DNA of 64,000 bases from Streptomyces sp. Je 1-332 (lineage in GTDB: Bacteria; Actinomycetota; Actinomycetes; Streptomycetales; Streptomycetaceae): contig NZ_CP160402.1 of the NCBI RefSeq assembly GCF_040730185.1, positions 3,782,001 to 3,846,000 of the forward strand, in the 5' to 3' direction. Below, one piece after another: positions 7,293 through 15,244 of the stretch. The notes below the pieces were generated by a model. That model was not told where the DNA came from and did not search any database. It worked only from the letters and a program-made list of their open reading frames with translations. How positions within the stretch are numbered: position 1 is the stretch's first letter; every line of letters begins with the position of its first letter. The position numbers were made by a program, and so were the translations under genes.

Positions 7293-9179
7293 TCAGGAAG
7301 GGCCCGTCTCCACCAGGTCGACCAGGGGCTGAAGCGTCGTGATGATCACCTCGGCTCCGGCGGCGCGCAGAGGAGCCGCCTTGCGTTCGTCGCGTGCGTA
7401 TCCGACGAAGCGGACCCTCGCCTTCTCGGCCGCTTCCAGATCGGTCACCGTGTCACCGATCATCACCGCGTCCTCGGGCTCGGAGCCCAGAGCTTCCAGG
7501 GCCCGGCTCAAGGAGTGCGGGTCGGGCTTCAACAGGCTGGGTTCATCCGTCCGCCCGTAGATGTGCGGCCCGAACGCGTCCCGGAGCCCCGCCCTGTCGA
7601 GATAGGCGGCGACAGCCGTGGGTGAATTGTTCGTCACCACGGCGATCCGGCACCCCCTCGCCCGCAGAGCGAGGATGAGGTCACCGGCCCCAGGGGTAGC
7701 AGGGGCCGTCCGCGCCGCCTCCACCTCACCGTCCGTGAGCAGGGCTTCGAGCGAGGGGACGAGGTGCTTGCCCAGGGGGTCCTGGTCCATGGCCCGCAGG
7801 ACGTCGTGCGGATCAATGGTCTTCCTGACCGCCTCGGTGAGACGGTCCCCCAGGCCGTGCGCGGAAACCAGGTCCCTGAGATCCTGGGCGACGCCCTGCG
7901 ACGATCCGTTCGGGAACAGCCGGCAGACGGGTCCGTCGAAATCGAGGAGAACACAGCGGTCCGGTGACCGGGAGAGCCAGTCGGCGAGCTCCGTGAACCG
8001 GTCCGTTCCGATGGGCTCGCCCTCATGGCCGTCTGTCACATTGACCCAATCGTCGTGGGCACCGGCCGATCGCGCCGGCTCGGGCGCCCGCTGGTGGCGC
8101 GGTCCGGCCTGCCAGTCCCGCAGAGCTCGCACCACCTGCCACTCATCCGGTACGTCCACCAGCTTCAGGGGCTCAGCCGCCCGCCGCAAGGCCCGGCAGA
8201 TCTTCAGGGACGCGGATACGTAGTCGTTCTCGTGCGGCTCCGGCGGCAAGGCCAGTGCAGCCCTCATGACGTCGGGAAACACCGACTGGGCGTACTCGAA
8301 GTCCAGATAGACGCCGAGGTCGGTGTCGAGCCCGGCCACCATGTCCTCGTGGCCCGCGCGCGTCATGGCCTCGGACCACAGTGACGTCATACGCCTCTGC
8401 TCGTCCTTGTCGTAGCCCATCCGTACGAGATGGGTGGCGAGGTCGTGCAACGGATCGCCGTATATGGCCAGTTCCCAGTCGATGACGACCAGTTCGCCTC
8501 GGTCGATCACCACGTTGGCACGGTGAACGTCGGTGTGCAGCAAGCAGAACGGGCGGGACGTCAGGGGAGGGCGGTGTGGGTCGTTCTTGAAGTTGGTCAC
8601 GATGTCGGCCTTGATGCCCACAGCTTCGAAGAGCGTGTCGAACCTCTGCCGGTTGGGGCGGTGCACGTGTTCCTCGGTGAAATCGATGAGCCAGTCGAGA
8701 AAACGTCTGCTCTCACCGGACTGCGGCCAGTCCTCCGGGCGAGGGGGCAGCTCTTCCTCCGGTACATCTGCCGTCCGGGCGAAGAACTCGGCGAACGCGC
8801 TCATCAGTTCGTCGTCGACCGGACCGTCAGGATTCACGTCGGACAGCGCTTGGCCCGCGCGGTAGGCGTGCATCGACCAGTCCCCGAAATCCGCGAGACA
8901 CCGTGGCACTTCCCGCAGATATCGGGTCACCACCGACAGCAGCTGCGCCTCGCTGCGCCAGATGCGCGGCACCACCTCGACTCCGGCGAGCGGCGTACGG
9001 CACTTGACCTGTGCCCGCAGAGGCATCAGCAGGAGGATCGCCAGGGACCAGCCGAGCGGCACGACGTAGTTGACATTGTGATGCCCGTTCGTAACTCGAC
9101 CATCAGGTCGATCCCGATAGGAATCAGCGAGACGGCGAACCAGTGCCTGATGGGCTCTGCGAGGCAGAGGTGACGACAT
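7293..9179 (-). CDS. Aminoglycoside-phosphotransferase-like kinase fused to HAD hydrolase
   Basis: 628 residues. The N-terminal part (about 1-340) has the APH/choline-kinase fold: NGHHNVNYVV nucleotide strand, catalytic HTDVHRANVV and metal-binding VIDWELAIYGDPLHDL. The C-terminal part (about 405-628) is a HAD phosphatase: motif I LLDFDGPVCRLF, motif II VVTNNS, motif III LKPDPHS and motif IV MIGDTVTDLEAA. All catalytic residues appear present in both halves. The HAD part closely resembles the free-standing HAD encoded just upstream. A small-molecule kinase joined to a phosphatase suggests reversible phosphorylation of one substrate, but the substrate is unknown. Confidence 0.85.
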   Translation of the reverse strand: MSSPLPRRAHQALVRRLADSYRDRPDGRVTNGHHNVNYVVPLGWSLAILLLMPLRAQVKCRTPLAGVEVVPRIWRSEAQLLSVVTRYLREVPRCLADFGDWSMHAYRAGQALSDVNPDGPVDDELMSAFAEFFARTADVPEEELPPRPEDWPQSGESRRFLDWLIDFTEEHVHRPNRQRFDTLFEAVGIKADIVTNFKNDPHRPPLTSRPFCLLHTDVHRANVVIDRGELVVIDWELAIYGDPLHDLATHLVRMGYDKDEQRRMTSLWSEAMTRAGHEDMVAGLDTDLGVYLDFEYAQSVFPDVMRAALALPPEPHENDYVSASLKICRALRRAAEPLKLVDVPDEWQVVRALRDWQAGPRHQRAPEPARSAGAHDDWVNVTDGHEGEPIGTDRFTELADWLSRSPDRCVLLDFDGPVCRLFPNGSSQGVAQDLRDLVSAHGLGDRLTEAVRKTIDPHDVLRAMDQDPLGKHLVPSLEALLTDGEVEAARTAPATPGAGDLILALRARGCRIAVVTNNSPTAVAAYLDRAGLRDAFGPHIYGRTDEPSLLKPDPHSLSRALEALGSEPEDAVMIGDTVTDLEAAEKARVRFVGYARDERKAAPLRAAGAEVIITTLQPLVDLVETGPS

Positions 9180-9306
9180 GAGCGCAGAGGTTATCGCCTA
9201 CAGCACCTCGCCCTTACCACACGCCACATTCTGGACCCTGTCGGAGCGGTATGAATATCCCTCAGTGGGCCATGGTGAACAGTTCCCGGCAGGAGTTGAA
9301 TCAGGT

Positions 9307-9350
9307 TTGTCCCCGCAGCACCTTCAGGATTGTCCCCGCAGCACCTTCAG
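9307..9350. repeat. 23-bp tandem duplication at the 3' end of the HAD gene
   Basis: TTGTCCCCGCAGCACCTTCAG occurs at 9307-9327 and again at 9330-9350, one unit of 23 bp repeated. Because 23 is not a multiple of three, the duplication moves the reading frame at the extreme C-terminus. The present stop at 9324 falls inside the outer copy. Confidence 0.8.
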
Positions 9351-10031
9351 CAATGGCTGCAGCGAACTCACCACACACTCCGCCCCCGACTCCTTCAGGA
9401 GTTTCGCCTGCCTCTCGTCACGCGCGAATCCCAGGAAGGCCACCCTGGCCCGCAGGGCCGCTTCGCAGTCCGTAGCGGCATCGCCGATCATCAGCGCGCT
9501 GGAGGGTTCCGCGCCCATGGCGCTGAGTGCGCGGTTGAGGCAGTGCGGGTTCGGCTTGAGGAGGTGCAGGTCCTGGGTGCGGCCGTAGATGTGCGGGGCG
9601 AAGCAGTGGCCCAGCTGTCGGCTTTCGAGGTAACGGCTCACCGCACGCGGCGAGTTGTTCGTGGTGACGGCAAGGCGGGAGCCCATGGCGTGCCACGTCA
9701 TGATGAGAGGGTCCGCGTACTGGGTGGGCCAGGCCGATGCCACCGCCGTCAGCTCCTGATGTGTGAGTCGTTCCTCCAGCTCGGTCACCAGATCGCTGCC
9801 GGAGTGCCTGCGGTCGACCGCACGCAGGACGGCATGCGGATCGGGCTGCTCCCGCTCCTCCGCGGTCAGCAGCCCGTGCAGCCCTCGCCCCTCGAGCCAG
9901 CGGACCTGCTCACTCGCGATCCGCTCCGCCGAGTGCCCGGCGAACAGCCGGCAGATGGGGCCGTCGAAATCGAAGAGTACGAAGCGGGCTCGTTCGATCA
10001 ACTCACGCAGCTTCTTGGTCTCTTCTGCCAT
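9324..10031 (-). CDS. HAD-superfamily hydrolase
   Basis: About 235 residues. HAD motifs: VLFDFDGPICRLF (nucleophile Asp, general acid Asp), VTTNNS, LKPNPH (Lys) and LMIGDAATDCEAA (metal-binding Asp). It is very similar to the C-terminal half of the kinase-HAD fusion downstream, including the unusual FDGP-CRLF motif, so the two are paralogues. Start: the ATG at 10031 matches the paralogue's domain border. A GTG at 10061, overlapping the GntR stop codon, is an alternative that would give translational coupling. The C-terminus ends in a tandem duplication. Confidence 0.85.
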   Translation of the reverse strand: MAEETKKLRELIERARFVLFDFDGPICRLFAGHSAERIASEQVRWLEGRGLHGLLTAEEREQPDPHAVLRAVDRRHSGSDLVTELEERLTHQELTAVASAWPTQYADPLIMTWHAMGSRLAVTTNNSPRAVSRYLESRQLGHCFAPHIYGRTQDLHLLKPNPHCLNRALSAMGAEPSSALMIGDAATDCEAALRARVAFLGFARDERQAKLLKESGAECVVSSLQPLLKVLRGQS

Positions 10032-10060
10032 CCACTCAGTCTGCGTCGTATCAGGAGTCA

Positions 10061-10942
10061 CTAAGAGAGTGTCAGCTCCGTCGCGATGGTTGCCCAGAGC
10101 GCGTCGAACCATTTCTGGGACTCTTCCACGAACGCCGCGTCCCGGGGGGCCGCGTTCTTGTCGAAGGAGAACAGCGGCGACTTCAGTCCGGACACGTCGA
10201 ACGCCTCCATCTCCGCGCTGCCGAGATCCAGCATGCTGCGCTCGATCGTGTAGTAGGCGAGGAGCGCCTCCGAGCCGTTGAGCAGATACAGCTTGACCGG
10301 CGGCGTGAACGGCAGTGCGCGGAACGACACGTCCACGTCGATGCCGTGCGAGGACCGCAGGGCGCGCAGGTTGTGGCGCAGTACCTGCCCTTGAGTGTTG
10401 CGCTGCGCCAGCCATCGCTGGTGCACGCGGCCGTCGTCGTCCTGCCCCTCGGTCGGCCGGGGAAAGGCCAGCGTGATGCCGCTGCTGGGGAGCAGGATGC
10501 GCACGTTGATGGACTCGGGACGTATGTCTCCCCCGTGGATGAGACGCAGCGGCTCCCCCAGCGCGATCATCAGGGTCTCCGCCGTGTACGACACGACATC
10601 TATCCGCACCCGCGGCTCCGAGAACGCGTCGGCCAGCCGTGGTGCCAGGCCCACCATCGAGGCCTGGGGTTCCACACCCGCCGATGTCGAGACCGGCGGC
10701 TCCGCCGCGATGCGGGGTGGGCTGCCCTTGCTCACGTTGGCGAGCAGTCCGTCCCCCTGCAGTGTCTTCAGCGCCTGCCGCACCGTCCCGCGTTCCACGC
10801 CGAACTCCTCCGCGAGCAGCGCCTGCGTGGGGAGGCGGTCGCCCGGTTTGAGGTCGCCGGTGCGGATGCGGTCGCGGAGGGTGTCTGCGATGTCCTGGGG
10901 AGTGAGTTTTCTGCCGTTCACTGCAACGTTCTCCTGGGTCAC
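10061..10942 (-). CDS. GntR regulator with C-terminal PLD-like sensor domain
   Basis: About 293 residues from GTG 10942, the leaderless start; GTG 10921 behind AGGAG is an alternative. The GntR winged helix occupies roughly residues 15-80 (LKPGDRLPTQALLAEEFGVE, then RGTVRQALKTLQGDGLLANV). The C-terminal domain is neither FadR/FCD nor UTRA. It has VRIDVVSYTAET, VRILLPS, NLRALR, RALPFTPPVKLYLLNGSEA and WFDALWATIA, matching the GntR at 11286 and the membrane protein at 6372. It heads the HAD and APH-HAD genes, and a similar small membrane-peptide gene is divergent from it. The ligand is unknown. Confidence 0.8.
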   Translation of the reverse strand: MTQENVAVNGRKLTPQDIADTLRDRIRTGDLKPGDRLPTQALLAEEFGVERGTVRQALKTLQGDGLLANVSKGSPPRIAAEPPVSTSAGVEPQASMVGLAPRLADAFSEPRVRIDVVSYTAETLMIALGEPLRLIHGGDIRPESINVRILLPSSGITLAFPRPTEGQDDDGRVHQRWLAQRNTQGQVLRHNLRALRSSHGIDVDVSFRALPFTPPVKLYLLNGSEALLAYYTIERSMLDLGSAEMEAFDVSGLKSPLFSFDKNAAPRDAAFVEESQKWFDALWATIATELTLS

Positions 10943-10948
10943 GACCAG

Positions 10949-11044
10949 ACGATACAACTCGTCGCCATCTCAGGGCAGTTGTCTAGAAGTTGTTTATGTC
11001 ATGGGACCAAGTGGGGACAACTAAAGTGAAGTTGGTTGCCAACT
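10949..11044. promoter_or_regulatory. Divergent promoter/operator region with repeated AGTTG/CAACT half sites
   Basis: Between the GntR gene and the small membrane peptide. On the minus strand TATCGT (10949-10954) lies 6 bases before GTG 10942, the spacing of a leaderless promoter. The region holds several AGTTG or CAACT half sites, including the inverted repeat AGTTGG-ttg-CCAACT at 11030-11044. The second GntR/peptide pair has nearly the same inverted repeat, so it is the likely GntR operator. Confidence 0.6.
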
Positions 11045-11073
11045 CATCCGAGATGGCAGAAGGGGGAACCATC

Positions 11074-11262
11074 ATGGCCGTCCTCGCCCTCCTCGCAGCA
11101 GCCTTCGCCGTCACCGTCGAACAGTTCGTCCAGTGGCGGTACGGGCCCGTGGGCATCATCGGACTACTGCTCCTGACCATCGGAATCAAGGCGAAGAGCC
11201 CCACCTGCAGCTCCATCGGCGCCGTCGTGCTCGCGCTGATGATGACCGGGCCCGCGCTCTAG
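11074..11262 (+). CDS. Small membrane protein, paralogue 1
   Basis: 62 residues with RBS GAAGGGGGAACC before the ATG. Two hydrophobic helices flank a central conserved block VEQFVQWRYGPVGI and GIKAKS. The paralogue at 12405 has FEQLIQWKYGPMGI and GIKAKS at the same positions. It is transcribed away from the GntR gene at 10942, with the shared inverted repeat just upstream. The conserved charged E-Q-W-[RK]-Y core between helices suggests a folded membrane protein or partner-binding site rather than a random peptide. Function unknown. Confidence 0.75.
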   Translation: MAVLALLAAAFAVTVEQFVQWRYGPVGIIGLLLLTIGIKAKSPTCSSIGAVVLALMMTGPAL

Positions 11263-11264
11263 CC

Positions 11265-11283
11265 GGGGGCCGGCCGAGCCCCC
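11265..11283. terminator. Hairpin between convergent genes
   Basis: GGGGGC, 7-base loop, GCCCCC. It lies in the 23-base gap between the small membrane peptide and the end of the second GntR gene; it may be bidirectional. Confidence 0.5.
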
Positions 11284-11285
11284 CG

Positions 11286-12191
11286 CTATCGGCGGGCGAG
11301 TTCCAGGTCCTGGCTGATCGTGCCCCACAGCGCGTTGAACCACAGATGGGACTGCTCCACGAACGTCGTGTCCCGCAGACCGTCGCCCTGCTGGAAGGGG
11401 AAGAGCATCGACTGCGCGCCCTGGGCGTCGTACATCTCCAGGTTCTCGTGGTCGATCTCTTCGCTCTGCCTGGTCAGCGTGTAGTACGCGAAGAGCGCCT
11501 CGGAGCCGTTGAGCAGATACAGCTTCACCGGCGGCGTGAACGGCAGCGCGCGGAACGAGACCTGTACGTCGATGCCGTGCGAGGTCCGCAGCGCGAGGAG
11601 GTTGTGGCGCAGCACCTGCCCCTGCGCGTTCCGCTGGTCGAGCCAGCGCTTGTGCACCTGCCCGTTCTCGTCGTCCCCGCTGTCCACCGGCGCCGGAAAG
11701 GCGAGATCGATGCTGCGGCTCGGCAGCAGCACCCGGACGTCGACCTTGGCCGGTTTCCGCTGTCCGGCGTGAATCTGACGCAGCGGTTCGCCGATCGCCA
11801 TCGTGAGCGAGATGGAGGTCAGACAGAGCGCGTCGATCTCCACGTGCGGGGCCTCGAAGGCCGCGGCGATGCGCGGGGCGAGGCCGACCATGGTGGGCTG
11901 CGGCTTCACTCCGCCGGGCCCGGACAGCACCTGCTTCGAGGTCATGGCGACCGTCGCGGGGCTCCCCTTGGACACGTTCGCCAGCAGGTTCTCGCCCCGC
12001 AGCGTGCGCAGCGCCTCGCGTATCGCGCCGCGCTCGACGCCGAACTCTTCGGCCAACTCGGCCTGGGTCGGCATGCGTTGGCCCGGCCGCAACGCACCGG
12101 ACCTGATCCGGTCGCGCAGTTCGTCGGCCACCTCGTGGTGCGATCTTGGCGGCCTCTTCATCCCATTGACTGGGGCAGGTTCCGGGCTCAC
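11286..12191 (-). CDS. GntR regulator with C-terminal PLD-like sensor domain, second copy
   Basis: About 301 residues from GTG 12191, which lies 6 bases after a TACTGT -10-like element; ATG 12161 is an alternative. The winged helix is PGQRMPTQAELAEEFGVERG followed by AIREALRTLRGENLLANVSK. The C-terminal domain repeats the features of the GntR at 10061: VEIDALCLTS, VDVRVLLPSRS, FRALPFTPPVKLYLLNGSEA and LWFNALWGTIS. It is a tandem paralogue whose only neighbour is the divergent membrane peptide at 12405. There are no HAD or kinase genes here, so the GntR/peptide pair appears to be the minimal unit. Confidence 0.8.
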   Translation of the reverse strand: MSPEPAPVNGMKRPPRSHHEVADELRDRIRSGALRPGQRMPTQAELAEEFGVERGAIREALRTLRGENLLANVSKGSPATVAMTSKQVLSGPGGVKPQPTMVGLAPRIAAAFEAPHVEIDALCLTSISLTMAIGEPLRQIHAGQRKPAKVDVRVLLPSRSIDLAFPAPVDSGDDENGQVHKRWLDQRNAQGQVLRHNLLALRTSHGIDVQVSFRALPFTPPVKLYLLNGSEALFAYYTLTRQSEEIDHENLEMYDAQGAQSMLFPFQQGDGLRDTTFVEQSHLWFNALWGTISQDLELARR

Positions 12192-12197
12192 AACCAA

Positions 12198-12294
12198 ACA
12201 GTACAACTTCGCGCCATCTTTGGGGAGTTACTCGGAAGGTGGTTATGAATCGCGCCATCGCGGAGATAACTCAGATGAAGTTGGTAGCCAACTT
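12198..12294. promoter_or_regulatory. Second divergent GntR promoter/operator
   Basis: TACTGT on the minus strand at 12198-12203 precedes GTG 12191. AAGTTGG-tag-CCAACTT at 12278-12294 is a perfect 17-bp inverted repeat matching that of the first pair. A further shared block reading AGATGGCG-GA-GTTGTA on the minus strand abuts both leaderless -10 elements. Confidence 0.6.
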
Positions 12295-12363
12295 AGGCAA
12301 CCTGGCAGGAACCCCAAGGGGTTGGCCACCAGGGGTGGGCCTTCGGAAGGCTGCCGACCGGAT

Positions 12364-12389
12364 GGGACGGGGACCGCTTGCCCCGTCCC
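12364..12389 (+). other. Strong hairpin in the 5' leader of the small membrane peptide
   Basis: GGGACGGGG, loop ACCGCTTG, CCCCGTCCC: a perfect 9-bp stem directly before the RBS AAGGGGGAA. It could limit translation or stabilise the mRNA. The first peptide gene has no equivalent. Confidence 0.6.
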
Positions 12390-12404
12390 GAAAGGGGGAA
12401 CGTC

Positions 12405-12590
12405 ATGCCGCTCATCGCCATCGTCATCGCCGCCCTCGCCATCGGATTCGAGCAGCTCATCCAGTGGAAGTACGGACCGATGGGCATCGTCGCCTTCGTC
12501 CTGCTGACCGTGGGCATCAAGGCCAAGAGCACCAAGATCAGCGGCGTCGGGGCTGCGCTCCTCGTCCTGCTGCTCGCCCAGTCGGGCTGA
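12405..12590 (+). CDS. Small membrane protein, paralogue 2
   Basis: 61 residues with RBS AAAGGGGGAACGTC before the ATG. It has the same plan as the 11074 peptide: N-terminal hydrophobic helix, the conserved FEQLIQWKYGPMGI core, a second helix, GIKAKS and a third short hydrophobic segment. It is divergent from the GntR gene ending at 11286 and followed by a strong terminator, so it is a single-gene transcript. Conservation between paralogues confirms a real gene too short for routine detection. Function unknown. Confidence 0.8.
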   Translation: MPLIAIVIAALAIGFEQLIQWKYGPMGIVAFVLLTVGIKAKSTKISGVGAALLVLLLAQSG

Positions 12591-12597
12591 CAGAGCT

Positions 12598-12644
12598 GGC
12601 TGACCGGGCTCCCATCCGGAGGGGAGCCGGGAGTCCGGTCAGCC
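12598..12644. terminator. Bidirectional terminator
   Basis: Outer stem GGCTGACCGG / CCGGTCAGCC (10 bp) with inner stem GGCTCCC / GGGAGCC. It ends the island between the convergent membrane-peptide and acetyltransferase genes. Confidence 0.8.
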
Positions 12645-12681
12645 ATCACCACGACAGGTGCAGCGACACCAGGTACACCGG

Positions 12682-13932
12682 TCAGAAGATGTCCGGGCAC
12701 CACGGGCGTCGGGACGTACGGAACAGGGCGTCGGCGACAGCGGCGGCGCCCGACCGCTCCTCCGTGACCCGCCCCGCCGCCGCGAGCCGCACCGCGGACT
12801 CGTCACCGAGCCACAGCGTCCCCAACTCACCCACGCCAAGGGACAGTTCGGCCGGGTCCGCGGTCGGCGCGCACACCGCGCCGCCGGGCGACGCGTCAAG
12901 GCGGTAGCGGCCACCCGCGAGGCCCGCGCGGTCGCCGATCTCCAGGACGAGGGACGCCGACGCCTCGTACGTACGCGCTTCCAGGGCCCGTACGACATCC
13001 AGGATCCGCACCCAGAGCCAGTCGGTCTGCCTGCTGAGGCCGGCGGCGCGCGGGTCGGGCAGGAAGAGCGGGAGCAGGTCGTCGGGGGCACGGTTGCCCG
13101 TCTTGACGACGCTGACCCAGTCGATCGAGCAGACGTAGTGCCACAGGGCGCGTTCGGCAGCGGGCGTGGTGGCGATCAGTCCCTGCACGGTCGCGGTGTG
13201 CCGCGGCTGGTTGCTGTCACTCCAGCTCTCCTCCGTCGCGTACGTGACCAGGCCCTCGACCTCGCCGGACGGTGAGCGGTAGAGGGCGTGGAAGGGCTCG
13301 GTCCACGGGTTCTCCGGGGTCACGCACTGCCCGGTGTTCTCCCGCCACCACCCCTCGTCTCGGCTGATGACCCCGTGCCGCTGGGCCCGCAGCCGCTCGT
13401 GCAGGGGCGGGCCCTCCTTGCGTACGTCGTCGCCGTCCACGAGGTCGATGCGGGCGCCGTCGTCCGGGCCCGCCCAGCGGGGGTCGAGCCCGGCCCGCGG
13501 TACGTCGATGGTCCACTCGGTGGCGGTGGTGGCGGGCCCGAAGCCGTAACGGCCGTAGATCGGGTGCTCGGCGGCGATCAGGGTGGCCACGACGTCGCCG
13601 CGCTCCTTGGCCGCGGTGAGGTCGGCGGACATCATGCGGCTGAGGAGGCCGCGGCGGCGGTGGGTCGGGGAGACGGTGACGCCGGATATGGCGTTGGCGG
13701 GGACGGGGGCGCCGCCCACCGCGGTGAGCTGCTGCGGGAAGGACCTGAAGGTCGCGACGGCGCGGTCGCCGTCGAAGGCGGCCTGCCTGCGGCGGACGTC
13801 GAGGCCCTCCCTGCGCAGGGCGACCACCTCGTCCGAGACCTTGGCCAATGGCCTCAGGAACCCGGCGTTGGCGGCCCGGATCCACTCCCGGAGCTCGTCC
13901 TCGGTGATGGCCCTGACGTCAAGATCGCTCAT
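12682..13932 (-). CDS. Eis-type GNAT N-acetyltransferase
   Basis: 416 residues, the usual length of Eis proteins (two GNAT folds plus a sterol-carrier-like C-terminal domain). The acetyl-CoA loop is [20 protein letters not shown] near residue 85, followed by [16 protein letters not shown]. The C-terminus is CPDIF with a terminal Phe, as in mycobacterial Eis, where the terminal carboxylate acts as catalytic base. Eis enzymes acetylate several amines of aminoglycosides and other amine substrates. The natural substrate in Streptomyces is unclear. Confidence 0.85.
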   Translation of the reverse strand: MSDLDVRAITEDELREWIRAANAGFLRPLAKVSDEVVALRREGLDVRRRQAAFDGDRAVATFRSFPQQLTAVGGAPVPANAISGVTVSPTHRRRGLLSRMMSADLTAAKERGDVVATLIAAEHPIYGRYGFGPATTATEWTIDVPRAGLDPRWAGPDDGARIDLVDGDDVRKEGPPLHERLRAQRHGVISRDEGWWRENTGQCVTPENPWTEPFHALYRSPSGEVEGLVTYATEESWSDSNQPRHTATVQGLIATTPAAERALWHYVCSIDWVSVVKTGNRAPDDLLPLFLPDPRAAGLSRQTDWLWVRILDVVRALEARTYEASASLVLEIGDRAGLAGGRYRLDASPGGAVCAPTADPAELSLGVGELGTLWLGDESAVRLAAAGRVTEERSGAAAVADALFRTSRRPWCPDIF

Positions 13933-14041
13933 CCGGCCAGGCTAGGTCCGCGGGGGCGGGGGGTGCATCTGGTTTCCCGGGGGGCGCGGAGACCCCGGGG
14001 CCCGGGTGGCCGCCCTTCGCCTGCGGGACGTCTCTCCCTGG

Positions 14042-14085
14042 CCCGCCGCTCCGCGGCGGATCTTTCCCGCCCCCCCACCCGATTG
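14042..14085. repeat. Dispersed GGGCGGGAAAGATCCGCCGCGG-type intergenic repeat
   Basis: Read on the minus strand: GGGCGGGAAAGATCCGCCG, then CGGAGCGGCGGG. It is nearly the same as the element at 16588-16615 and related to those at 3648 and 49855. It occupies the 274-base gap between the Eis-type and asparaginase genes, where I see no gene. Confidence 0.7.
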
Positions 14086-14206
14086 CCCCGGAGTGATCCC
14101 GGGGGGGCGGGCCCGGGATATCGGCTGCGTGGCCTCTGAACCGAAGCAGGCGGGAGAAAGCCTCCCCGCAGGGCGGAACCGGCGCGGGCCCCCTACCCGC
14201 CAGGTC

Positions 14207-15184
14207 CTAGAACGCCGCCCGGATCTCCCCCACCTCGGTCGCGCCGCCCAGCAGTGGTGCGCGGCCGACTCGGGTGAGCACGTCCTCCTCCACGCCCGCC
14301 AGGCGCAGCGCGCGGGCCAGGACGGGGCCCAGGGCCCGTATCCCCCCGTCGTCCACCTTGAAGGCGAGCGCGCGGCCGTCAGGAAGTGCGAACGCCTGGA
14401 CCGCCTCCGCGCCCATCTTGGAGAGGGCACCCGGGATCTCCCGCATGAGCCAGGTGTCGGGGCGGCGCGTGCCGGCCACGTACTCGGGGTGGGCCCGCAT
14501 CGCGTCCGCGACCCTGCGCTCCGCCGTCTCCCCGGGGGCGAGGACGAAGTGCCGGAAGGCGCGGGCGAGGCCGGTCAGGGAGATCGCCATCAGGGGGGCG
14601 CCGCAGCCGTCCGTGCCGACGGCGGCCACCCGCTCCCCCGCGGCCTCCTCGACGACCTGGAGGATCAGCTGCTGGAGGGGGTGGCCGGGGTCCAGGTAGG
14701 AATCCGTGGGCCAGCCGTTCAGGTCGCACACCGCCAGCATCGCCGCGTGCTTGCCGGAGCAGTTCATCGTGACCCGGTCACGAACGGCGCCCGCCGCCAG
14801 ATAGGTCTCGGCCTCGACCGCGTCCAGCGGGAGATCGGGCGGGCACTGCAGGTCGGCCGCCGTCAGGCGGTACTCCGCCAGCATCTTCTGGACGAGGTCC
14901 CGGTGGAACACCTCTCCGGAGTGGCTCGCCGCCGCCAGCGCGAGGCGCTCGCCCGCCAGGTCGAGCCCCGCCCGCAGCACCGCCGCCGCCTGCATCGGCT
15001 TGTTGGCGGACCTGGGGAAGACGGGGGCGGTCACGTCGCCCATCGACAGCTCCACGCTGCCGTCCGCCGCGAGCAGCACCAGACTGCCCCTGTGACGGCC
15101 CTCGACGAAGCCCGAACGTACGACCTCGGCGAGGACCGGGGCTATGACAGGGGTGGCGACGGACTCGGCGGACGTCGAGGTCAT
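14207..15184 (-). CDS. Asparaginase (PF06089, rhizobial/type III-like)
   Basis: 325 residues covering a full asparaginase II (PF06089) protein. Family hallmarks are EVVRSGFVEGRHRGSLVLL at the N-terminus, FPRSANKPMQA near residue 57, ASHSGE near 88 and MNCSGKHAAMLA near 140; the Ser-Lys pairs are the proposed catalytic residues in this serine-hydrolase-like family. It converts asparagine to aspartate and ammonia in the cytoplasm; no signal peptide is present. A short gap separates it from rsiG on the same strand. Confidence 0.85.
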   Translation of the reverse strand: MTSTSAESVATPVIAPVLAEVVRSGFVEGRHRGSLVLLAADGSVELSMGDVTAPVFPRSANKPMQAAAVLRAGLDLAGERLALAAASHSGEVFHRDLVQKMLAEYRLTAADLQCPPDLPLDAVEAETYLAAGAVRDRVTMNCSGKHAAMLAVCDLNGWPTDSYLDPGHPLQQLILQVVEEAAGERVAAVGTDGCGAPLMAISLTGLARAFRHFVLAPGETAERRVADAMRAHPEYVAGTRRPDTWLMREIPGALSKMGAEAVQAFALPDGRALAFKVDDGGIRALGPVLARALRLAGVEEDVLTRVGRAPLLGGATEVGEIRAAF

Positions 15185-15244
15185 CTTCGGCCTTCCGGGG
15201 CGGGGGTGGCGTGGCGGCCGCCCGCGGAAGCCGGGGTCACCGGG

